From NCBI GenBank assembly GCA_025359585.1, contig JANYFX010000049.1, forward strand, positions 1 to 5,719: 5,719 bases of DNA, in the 5' to 3' direction. The DNA comes from Rhizobacter sp. (GTDB lineage: Bacteria > Pseudomonadota > Gammaproteobacteria > Burkholderiales > Burkholderiaceae_C). This document shows, one piece after another, positions 1-5,719 of this stretch (its first letter is position 1; each line of letters begins with the position of its first letter). The translations under genes and the position numbers were made by a program. The notes under the pieces are model-generated. The model worked only from the letters and a program-made list of their open reading frames with translations. It did no database searches and was not told the origin of the DNA.

Positions 1-16
1 CCGGCGCGCACGCCGG
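1..16. repeat. Perfect 6-bp inverted repeat with 4-base loop
   Basis: The arms CCGGCG (1-6) and CGCCGG (11-16) are exact reverse complements around the loop CGCA, giving a compact GC-only hairpin. No T run follows it on the plus strand. What follows it on the minus strand is outside the window, so a terminator role for leftward transcription cannot be judged. It could equally be chance in GC-rich DNA. Confidence 0.4.
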
Positions 17-105
17 GAATCAGCCATCTCTGCATTTATTCCCCCTGTGGTCCCCGGCTGACAAAGGAGCCGCTCGGCCTGTCACCCACCATGTTGCTGG
101 CGTCG

Positions 106-125
106 GACCCGCTTGAGCACGGGTC
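106..125. repeat. Perfect 6-bp inverted repeat with 8-base loop
   Basis: GACCCG (106-111) and CGGGTC (120-125) are exact reverse complements separated by eight bases. Neither side carries a T run, so it is not a typical intrinsic terminator. It may act as a secondary-structure element in the 3' region of the TRAP operon transcript, or be chance. Confidence 0.3.
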
Positions 126-158
126 ACCGGAGTATGCCAAGCCGAGCGCTCAAAGGGG

Positions 159-191
159 CGGCTCGCTACCGCAGCTCGTGGTCGCGAGCCG
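159..191 (-). terminator. Possible terminator hairpin after dctM
   Basis: The arms CGGCTCGC (159-166) and GCGAGCCG (184-191) form a perfect 8-bp GC-rich stem around a 17-base loop. The hairpin starts about 23 bases past the dctM stop codon, where a transporter-operon terminator would be expected. Reading leftward, the stem is followed by CCCCTTTGAG, so the T tract is only three bases long and the loop is large. Both count against efficient intrinsic termination. An alternative shorter stem (174-178 with 185-189) overlaps it. Rho-dependent termination is equally possible. Confidence 0.35.
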
Positions 192-214
192 ACCCCCGAG
201 AGTCACCGCCCCGC

Positions 215-1516
215 TCACCCCTTCATGTGGTTCGGCAGGAACGTCACGATCTGCGGGAACACATACAGCAGCACCACCATGCCGACCATCAGCAGAAAAA
301 ACGGGAACGCGGCACGCGCGATGTAGACGATGCTGCGCTGGGTCATGCCCTGCATCACGAACAGGTTGAAGCCGACCGGCGGCGTGACCTGCGCCATCTC
401 GACCACGATCACGATGAAGATGCCGAACCACAGCGGGTCGATGCCGGCCTTCTGCACCGTGGGCATGATCACGCCCATGGTCAGCACCACCATCGAGATG
501 CCGTCGAGAAAACAGCCGAGCACGATGTAGAACGCGGTCAGCGCCATGATCAACTGGAACTGGCTCAGCCCGAGCGAGGCGATCCACTCCGCCAGGTGGC
601 GCGGCAGGCCGATGTAGCCCATGCTCAGCGTGAGGAAAGCGGCACCCGCGAGGATCAGCGCGATCATGCAGTACAGGCGCGTGCCACCCAGCAGCGATTC
701 CTTGAACGTGTTCCAGCTCAGCGAGCCTTGCAGCGCCGAGAGGATCAGCGAGCCCACCACGCCCAGACCGGCGGCTTCGGTGGCGGTGGCGATGCCGGAA
801 TAGATGGAGCCCAGCACCGCGGCGATCAACAACACCACGGGGATCAGGTTGCGTGACTCGTACAACTTTTCGCGCAAGCTCATCCGCGCGTCGCGGGGCG
901 GGATCTTGCCGGCGTTGAGCAGCGACCAGCCGGCGATGTAGGGCGAGAAGATCAATGCCAGCACGATGCCGGGGATCACGCCGCCGATGAAGAGCTGCGA
1001 GATCGACACGTCGGCCGTGACGCCGTAGACGATCATGATGATGCTCGGCGGGATCAAAAGCCCCAGTGTGCCGGCGCCGGCCAGCGAGCCGATCGACATG
1101 ATCTCGGGGTAACCGCGGCGCGTGAGCTCGGGCAGGCTCATCTTGCCGATGGTGGCGCAGGTGGCGGCACTCGAACCCGACACCGCCGCGAAGATCGCGC
1201 AGCCGACCACGTTCACGTGCAGCAAGCGGCCGGGCAGCGCCTGCATCCACGGCGCCAGGCCCTTGAACATGTCTTGTGACAGGCGGGTGCGGAACAAAAT
1301 CTCGCCCATCCAGATGAAGAGCGGCAGCGCCGTGAGCGTCCAGCTCGAAGCCGAGCCCCAGATCGTGACGGCCATCGCGTCGCCGGCCGGTCGGGAGCTG
1401 AAGAGCTGCATGCCGATCCAGGCCACGCCCGAGAGCGTGAGGCCGATCCACACCCCGCTGCCGAGGATCAGGAACATCGAGCCGATCAAGAGCGCGGTGA
1501 TCGCAAAGTCACTCAT
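215..1516 (-). CDS. dctM: TRAP transporter large permease subunit (DctM family)
   Basis: This 433-residue inner-membrane protein is the ion-coupled translocation subunit of a tripartite TRAP transporter, which imports organic acids against a gradient using sodium or proton flux. The translation is hydrophobic throughout with about a dozen predicted membrane segments, and the length is normal for DctM. Family hallmarks are visible: the AAVSGSSAATCATIGKMSLP stretch around residues 110-129, GTLGLLIPPS around 149-158, and EMAQVTPPVGFNLFV around 373-387. The latter two belong to the re-entrant loop regions conserved in DctM. The frame stays open 17 codons further upstream, but the ATG at 1516 is preferred. 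It gives the usual hydrophobic N-terminus (MSDFAITALLIG), has AGAGG seven bases upstream, and overlaps the dctQ stop by eight bases (ATGAGTGA), a typical coupling arrangement. The family call is firm; the substrate cannot be read from this subunit. Confidence 0.96.
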   Translation of the reverse strand: MSDFAITALLIGSMFLILGSGVWIGLTLSGVAWIGMQLFSSRPAGDAMAVTIWGSASSWTLTALPLFIWMGEILFRTRLSQDMFKGLAPWMQALPGRLLHVNVVGCAIFAAVSGSSAATCATIGKMSLPELTRRGYPEIMSIGSLAGAGTLGLLIPPSIIMIVYGVTADVSISQLFIGGVIPGIVLALIFSPYIAGWSLLNAGKIPPRDARMSLREKLYESRNLIPVVLLIAAVLGSIYSGIATATEAAGLGVVGSLILSALQGSLSWNTFKESLLGGTRLYCMIALILAGAAFLTLSMGYIGLPRHLAEWIASLGLSQFQLIMALTAFYIVLGCFLDGISMVVLTMGVIMPTVQKAGIDPLWFGIFIVIVVEMAQVTPPVGFNLFVMQGMTQRSIVYIARAAFPFFLLMVGMVVLLYVFPQIVTFLPNHMKG

Positions 1517-2045
1517 TGTGTGAAGCCTCTTCAGACATGACCACGACGCGTTCGCCGCGCAGTTCAAGCACGAGTTCGTCGATGAAGGCGATGGCCAGCA
1601 CCAGCGTGCCCACGGCCATCGACAACTGCGGCAGCCACAGCGGCGTGGCGTCGTTGCTGGTGGAGATGTCGTGGAAGGTGTACGACTGCCACGCCAGCTT
1701 GCTGCTGTAGACGGCCGAGAGCGCCGCGAGGGCCGATGCCGCGAACAGTGACCACAGCTCGAAGCCGCGTTTCCACGCGCCCTTGAGCGAGCCGATCAAC
1801 AAGGTCACGCGAATGTGCTCGCCCTTTTTCAGCGTGTGCGCCATGGCGAGGAAGCCGGCGGCGGCCATCATGTAGCCGGCATAGGCGTCGACACCGGGCA
1901 GGTTGAAGTGCAACTGCCGGCCGAGGATCGACAGCATCACCATCACCAGCAGCAGGACCATGAACACCGCCGCGAGCGCGGCGGCGCTGTCGTAGAGCGT
2001 GTCGAGAAACCGGCGCACGCCGGTCGGAGCGGGCGCCGTAGTCAT
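1509..2045 (-). CDS. dctQ: TRAP transporter small permease subunit (DctQ family)
   Basis: This 178-residue protein is the small membrane subunit that partners DctM and helps dock the periplasmic binding protein. Four hydrophobic segments are visible at about residues 20-42, 52-71, 94-114 and 136-158. The GEHIRV motif at 75-80, after the second segment, is characteristic of DctQ proteins. The frame remains open upstream for 20 codons into dctP, but those residues are basic and non-family-like. The ATG at 2045 shares its A with the dctP stop codon (TGATG), so coupled translation is likely. The Shine-Dalgarno sequence is weak (AAGAAG about five bases upstream, inside the dctP coding end), again favouring re-initiation by ribosomes finishing dctP. 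The C-terminal tail is charged and probably cytoplasmic. Confidence 0.95.
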   Translation of the reverse strand: MTTAPAPTGVRRFLDTLYDSAAALAAVFMVLLLVMVMLSILGRQLHFNLPGVDAYAGYMMAAAGFLAMAHTLKKGEHIRVTLLIGSLKGAWKRGFELWSLFAASALAALSAVYSSKLAWQSYTFHDISTSNDATPLWLPQLSMAVGTLVLAIAFIDELVLELRGERVVVMSEEASHNE

Positions 2046-3022
2046 CACATCTTCTTGTAGGCGTCGATCACGGCCTGGCCTTCGGGGCCGGCTTTTTCCA
2101 GCCATTCCTTCAGCATGGTGTCACCGACCTTTTTCATGTCGCTGGTCAGTGCCGGCGGTGGCACCATGATGTTCATGCCGTTCTTCTTCAGCAGGTCGAT
2201 GTACTCGGTGTTCTTGGCTTTCGACAAGGCGAAGCCGCGTGCTTCGGCGTCGGCACCGGCTTTCAGCAAGGCGGACTGGGTCGGCTTGTCGAGCGCGTCG
2301 AACGCCTGCTTGTTGACGAGCACGCCGTTCTTCGGCAGCCAAGCTTGCGTGTCATACCAGTACTTGATGTACTCGTAGGTCTTGGTGTCGTAACCCGTCG
2401 AGCCCGACGACATGTATGACTCGATCACCCCCGTGGCCATTGCTTGCGACAACTCGGCCGCCTGCACGGTGACCGGCTGTGCGCCGACCAACTCGGCAAT
2501 GCGCGAGGTCTGTTGGTTATAGGCGCGCCACTTCACGCCTTTCAGATCAGCAGCCGAGTTGATCGGCTTCTTCACGTAGATGCCTTGCGGAGGCCACGGC
2601 ACGGCGTACAACAGCATCATTCCCTGCTCGCCAAGCTTCTTGTCGAGCGCCGGCTTCTGTGCTTTGTAGAGCTTGGCGGAGCCGTCGTAGCTGTCCGCGA
2701 GAAAGGGCAGGGCATCGACACCGAACAGCGCCCATTCGTTGGAGGAAAGCGAGAGCAATATCTCGCCCATCTGCGCCTGACCGCCCTGCACCGCGCGCTT
2801 GATCTCGGGCGCCTTGAACAGCGAAGCGTTCGCGTGCACCGTGATCTTCAGCTTGCCGGCCGTGGCCTTGTCGACATCGGCCGCGAACTGCATCAGGTTC
2901 TCGGTGTGGAAGTTGGTGGCCGGGTAAGCGGCTGGCAGGTCCCACTTGGTCTGGGCCGAGGCCACTGCAGTGAAACCGGCGAGGGCCGATGCAAGGGCGA
3001 GGGAACGACGGGTCAGGTTCAT
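2045..3022 (-). CDS. dctP: TRAP transporter periplasmic substrate-binding protein (DctP family)
   Basis: This 325-residue protein captures the substrate in the periplasm and delivers it to DctQM. Residues 1-24 form a signal peptide: basic MNLTRR, hydrophobic core, and an ASA-Q processing site. The TRR pair is faintly Tat-like, but Sec export is the default reading. The mature part has the DctP pattern, including FKAPEIKRAVQGGQAQMGE (about 69-87) and LKGVKWRAYN (about 160-169). R166 sits where TRAP receptors carry the conserved arginine that binds the ligand carboxylate. The length is normal. The ATG at 3022 is chosen over an in-frame ATG at 3100 because it directly begins the signal peptide and has GGAG five bases upstream. 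From memory, the N-terminal FHTEN region and the overall sequence resemble the DctP-6/DctP-7 pyroglutamate-binding group of Bordetella pertussis. With the oxoprolinase-like gene nearby, pyroglutamate or a related lactam acid is the best ligand guess, but this is inference. Confidence 0.95.
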   Translation of the reverse strand: MNLTRRSLALASALAGFTAVASAQTKWDLPAAYPATNFHTENLMQFAADVDKATAGKLKITVHANASLFKAPEIKRAVQGGQAQMGEILLSLSSNEWALFGVDALPFLADSYDGSAKLYKAQKPALDKKLGEQGMMLLYAVPWPPQGIYVKKPINSAADLKGVKWRAYNQQTSRIAELVGAQPVTVQAAELSQAMATGVIESYMSSGSTGYDTKTYEYIKYWYDTQAWLPKNGVLVNKQAFDALDKPTQSALLKAGADAEARGFALSKAKNTEYIDLLKKNGMNIMVPPPALTSDMKKVGDTMLKEWLEKAGPEGQAVIDAYKKM

Positions 3023-3035
3023 GAACACTCCAGTC

Positions 3036-3055
3036 AGCGGTTGTGTGAGCGGTTG
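3036..3055. repeat. 8-base direct repeat, 12-base period, in dctP leader
   Basis: AGCGGTTG occurs at 3036-3043 and again at 3048-3055, one and a bit helical turns apart. In the dctP mRNA sense it reads CAACCGCT twice, just upstream of the Shine-Dalgarno sequence. It could be a protein- or RNA-binding site controlling translation of the transporter, or a chance duplication. Confidence 0.4.
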
Positions 3056-3076
3056 GGATGGGGTCTTGAAAAGCAT

Positions 3077-3091
3077 AGAGCGTGCCGCTCT
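3077..3091. repeat. Perfect 6-bp inverted repeat, 3-base centre, in dctP leader
   Basis: AGAGCG (3077-3082) and CGCTCT (3086-3091) are exact reverse complements around TGC. In the predicted dctP leader RNA this forms a tight hairpin about 55 bases before the start codon. As DNA it is a 15-bp palindrome of operator-like size, lying downstream of the predicted leftward promoter, where a bound repressor could act as a roadblock. No T run follows in either direction, so it is not an intrinsic terminator. Confidence 0.4.
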
Positions 3092-3122
3092 GGTCGGCAT
3101 CGGCGCTTGCCCGAATGCTTGC

Positions 3123-3152
3123 AGTCTAGAGATGTTGGCGATAAAGTGTCAA
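3123..3152 (-). promoter_or_regulatory. Candidate sigma-70 promoter for dctPQM
   Basis: Read leftward, a perfect -35 box TTGACA (3152-3147) is followed after 18 bases by TAGACT (3128-3123), which matches four of six positions of the -10 consensus. Transcription would start near 3116 and leave a leader of about 94 bases before the dctP ATG. The region is locally AT-rich compared with the surrounding genes. The perfect -35 hexamer makes this the best promoter candidate in the window. It is not experimentally shown. Confidence 0.55.
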
Positions 3153-3163
3153 TAACTTATCAA
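3135..3163 (+). promoter_or_regulatory. Candidate promoter for the regulator operon
   Basis: Read rightward, TTGGCG (3135-3140, four of six matches to the -35 consensus) is followed after 17 bases by TATCAA (3158-3163, four of six matches to the -10 consensus). Transcription would start near 3170, leaving a very short leader that begins at about the AGGTGA ribosome site. It overlaps the opposing dctP promoter face to face, so the two operons could not easily fire at once. It is weaker than the leftward candidate and only tentatively assigned. Confidence 0.35.
3140..3161. promoter_or_regulatory. Candidate operator dyad for the MarR-like regulator
   Basis: GATAA (3140-3144) and TTATC (3157-3161) are exact reverse complements centred on 3150.5. 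If one base insertion is allowed, the arms extend to GATAAAGT and ACTTATC. The dyad covers the -35 box of the leftward promoter and the spacer of the rightward one. That is where an autoregulating MarR-type dimer would be expected to bind to repress both operons. MarR operators are usually imperfect palindromes of about this size. Assignment rests on position and symmetry only. Confidence 0.35.
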
Positions 3164-3169
3164 CGTTTT

Positions 3170-3175
3170 AGGTGA
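3170..3175 (+). promoter_or_regulatory. Ribosome binding site deciding the regulator start
   Basis: AGGTGA lies eight bases before the ATG at 3184 and is a good Shine-Dalgarno match. The alternative in-frame start, GTG at 3172, falls inside this same site and has no purine-rich sequence upstream of it. That argues for ATG 3184 unless the message is leaderless. Confidence 0.6.
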
Positions 3176-3183
3176 AAGCCCGC

Positions 3184-3726
3184 ATGTCGAACAAAGCGCC
3201 CGCACCGAACAAGGCCAGCCGCAAGACAGCGGCGCGCGGCATCGTGTCGTCGTCGCACCTGGTGTCGCCGCGCAGTGTGGAGCTGTCGGAATTCGAGTTC
3301 GGGTTGATCGTCGCGTGGAACGCTTTTTCGCGCTGGGCCATGCGCTGCATGGCCGCCGCCGGCTGCCCCGACCTGACCATCACCGACGTCTTGGTGCTGC
3401 ACCACATCAACCACCGCGCACGCAACAAGAAGCTGGCCGACATCTGCTTCGTGCTGAACTACGAAGACACGCACGTCGTGGCCTACTCGCTGAAGAAGCT
3501 GCTCGCGGCCGGCCTCGCGCAAGGCGAGAAGACCGGCAAGGAAGTGTTCTACAGTCCCACGCCGGCCGGCGAAGCGGCGGTGCAGCGGTACCGCGAGGTG
3601 CGCGAGACCTGTTTGATGGACAACCTCGACGCCGAGCGCAACCCCGACATCGGCGAGATGGCGCGTTTGCTGCGCACGATGTCCGGCCTGTACGACCAGG
3701 CAGCGCGCGCGGCGACCTCGTTGTGA
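3184..3726 (+). CDS. MarR-like winged-helix transcriptional regulator
   Basis: This 180-residue cytoplasmic protein is a predicted DNA-binding regulator. A basic, flexible tail (about residues 1-20) precedes an all-helical segment, then a MarR-like winged helix. TITDVLVLHHINHRARNKKLADICFVLN (about 65-92) and the helix with YEDTHVVAYSLKKLLAAGLA (about 93-112) fit the helix-turn-helix and recognition helix. QGEKTGKEVFYSPTPAGEA (about 113-131) reads as the beta wing followed by the usual MarR 'T.aG' turn. The C-terminal helices would form the dimer interface. It sits between the divergent transporter operon and the catabolic genes, sharing the latter's operon, which points to local control of the pathway and of itself. 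Effector and sign are unknown; repression relieved by the pathway substrate is the usual pattern for the family. Several cysteines (56, 61, 88, 143) are present, but redox sensing is not implied. Confidence 0.85.
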   Translation: MSNKAPAPNKASRKTAARGIVSSSHLVSPRSVELSEFEFGLIVAWNAFSRWAMRCMAAAGCPDLTITDVLVLHHINHRARNKKLADICFVLNYEDTHVVAYSLKKLLAAGLAQGEKTGKEVFYSPTPAGEAAVQRYREVRETCLMDNLDAERNPDIGEMARLLRTMSGLYDQAARAATSL

Positions 3727-4373
3727 AGACGCTCGGTGTGCTGATGCTCGACACGCGCTTTCCGCGCGTGCTGGGTGACATCGGCAACCCGGCGACGTTC
3801 GATTTCCCGGTTCGATACAAGACCGTGCGCGGCGCTTCGCCGCAGCGTGTGGTGCGCGAGCGTGACCCGGCCTTGCTGCAGCCCTTCATCGACGCCGGGC
3901 GCGCGCTCGTCGCCGAAGGCGCCGGCGCCATCACGACGAGCTGCGGGTTTCTGGTGCTGTTCCAGCACGAGTTGCAAGCGGCATTGCCGGTGCCGGTGTG
4001 GGCTTCGAGCCTGCTGCTTCTGCCCGTGCTTCAACACGCCGGCGTGGTGACCGTGGATGCGGCGTCACTCGGCGTCGACCACCTGCGCGCAGCGGGCGCC
4101 AAGCCCGACACACCGATCGAAGGCATCGCAGCCGGCAGTGCGTTCCAGCAAACGCTGTTGCAAGACCGGCCCACGCTCGACGCCGACGACGCGCTGCTGC
4201 AGGTCGTCGGTGCCGCGCAGCGCTTGCTCGCGCGCCACCCCGCGCTCACCGACATCGTGCTCGAATGCACCAACATGCCACCCTATGCCGGAGCGGTGCG
4301 CCGCGCCACCGGCCGAAGGGTGCACGACATCACCACACTCATCGGCGAGCGCTTCCACGCGCTGCCGCACTGA
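3723..4373 (+). CDS. Asp/Glu/hydantoin racemase-superfamily protein
   Basis: This 216-residue cytoplasmic enzyme belongs to the cofactor-independent aspartate/glutamate/hydantoin racemase superfamily, in which two cysteines act as opposing acid and base across a pseudo-twofold axis. Both sites are visible: TTSCGFLVLFQ with Cys74 in the N-terminal half, and LECTNMPPYAG with Cys182 in the C-terminal half. Having both argues against arylmalonate decarboxylase-type members with one cysteine. GTG at 3723 is chosen because it gives the first beta strand (KTLGVLMLD) and overlaps the regulator stop as GTGA. The next in-frame ATG (3744) would cut that strand. No clear Shine-Dalgarno site precedes it, so translation probably depends on ribosomes leaving the regulator gene. 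Beside a 5-oxoprolinase-like gene, a role in interconverting enantiomers of the substrate (pyroglutamate, a hydantoin, or the amino acid product) is likely. The exact substrate and reaction are not determinable here. Confidence 0.88.
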   Translation: MKTLGVLMLDTRFPRVLGDIGNPATFDFPVRYKTVRGASPQRVVRERDPALLQPFIDAGRALVAEGAGAITTSCGFLVLFQHELQAALPVPVWASSLLLLPVLQHAGVVTVDAASLGVDHLRAAGAKPDTPIEGIAAGSAFQQTLLQDRPTLDADDALLQVVGAAQRLLARHPALTDIVLECTNMPPYAGAVRRATGRRVHDITTLIGERFHALPH

Positions 4374-4382
4374 AGGCCTCAC

Positions 4383-5719
<1,337 letters not shown>

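Larger units (their letters stand above)
1..214. other. Noncoding region downstream of the TRAP operon
   Basis: I find no convincing gene in this stretch. The short open frames crossing it have arginine-, histidine- or proline-rich translations typical of GC-rich shadow frames, and no recognisable domain. It lies just past the stop codon of the large permease gene and contains at least three short perfect inverted repeats (1-16, 106-125 and 159-191), which suits the 3' end of a transcription unit. A neighbouring gene to the left may begin or end just outside the window. Confidence 0.6.

Noticed and set aside
91..369. Small plus-strand open frame at the left end, 92 residues
   Set aside because: It runs into dctM on the opposite strand and its composition (Ser, Pro, Arg, Thr rich) resembles noise. 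No neighbouring context supports it.
113..856. Long plus-strand open frame opposite dctM, 247 residues
   Set aside because: Its translation is dominated by His, Arg, Gln and Asp with no hydrophobic core or domain pattern, as expected for a frame complementary to a GC-rich membrane-protein gene. dctM on the other strand has clear family motifs.
150..1451. 433-residue minus-strand open frame in another frame of dctM
   Set aside because: Arg/His/Ala-rich, low-complexity translation without family signals. It is a frame-shifted shadow of dctM made long by the scarcity of stop codons in GC-rich DNA.
3023..3100. Longer dctP start at the in-frame ATG at 3100
   Set aside because: It would place 26 extra residues before a complete signal peptide. 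The ATG at 3022 has a good GGAG site five bases upstream and gives the normal precursor form.
2444..3175. 243-residue plus-strand open frame opposite dctP and the intergenic region
   Set aside because: It is antisense to a well-supported dctP gene and crosses the promoter region. The translation has no recognisable domain and there is no ribosome site to support it.
3315..3722. Upstream extension of the racemase frame from an ATG at 3315
   Set aside because: The extra 136 residues are Arg/Pro/His-rich and lie out of frame inside the regulator gene. The family's first beta strand begins right at the GTG at 3723, and the resulting 216 residues is a normal family length.

Overview
This GC-rich window (roughly two thirds G+C by eye) looks like a chromosomal catabolic locus from a betaproteobacterium, most likely Burkholderiales. 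That placement rests on base composition, codon use and the style of the proteins, not on any marker gene. No tRNA, rRNA, CRISPR array, insertion sequence or phage gene is visible.

The layout is two divergent operons around a 161-base intergenic region (3023-3183). The leftward operon (minus strand) encodes a complete tripartite TRAP transporter in the order dctP (periplasmic binding protein, 2045-3022), dctQ (small membrane subunit, 1509-2045) and dctM (large permease, 215-1516). Its genes overlap by 1 and 8 bases, so they are very probably translated together. The rightward operon (plus strand) encodes a MarR-like winged-helix regulator (3184-3726), an Asp/Glu/hydantoin racemase-superfamily enzyme (3723-4373, GTG start, 4-base overlap with the regulator) and the first 445 codons of a 5-oxoprolinase/hydantoinase-A-type ATPase (4383 to the window end, still open). 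The genuine genes account for nearly all of the window. The left 214 bases appear noncoding and hold several short inverted repeats, one of which may be a weak terminator for the transporter operon.

The likely logic is import plus catabolism of a small amide or lactam carboxylate. The TRAP system would bring the substrate in, the oxoprolinase-type enzyme would open the ring with ATP, and the racemase would match the stereochemistry of substrate or product. The MarR-like protein would control both operons from the shared intergenic region, where an imperfect dyad (3140-3161) overlaps candidate promoters in both directions. The best single substrate guess is pyroglutamate (5-oxoproline). The enzyme's N-terminal half resembles the eukaryotic-type single-chain OPLAH 5-oxoprolinase, and a pyroglutamate-binding DctP subfamily is known from Bordetella. 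The substrate remains an inference; the transporter, enzyme-superfamily and gene-boundary calls are much firmer.
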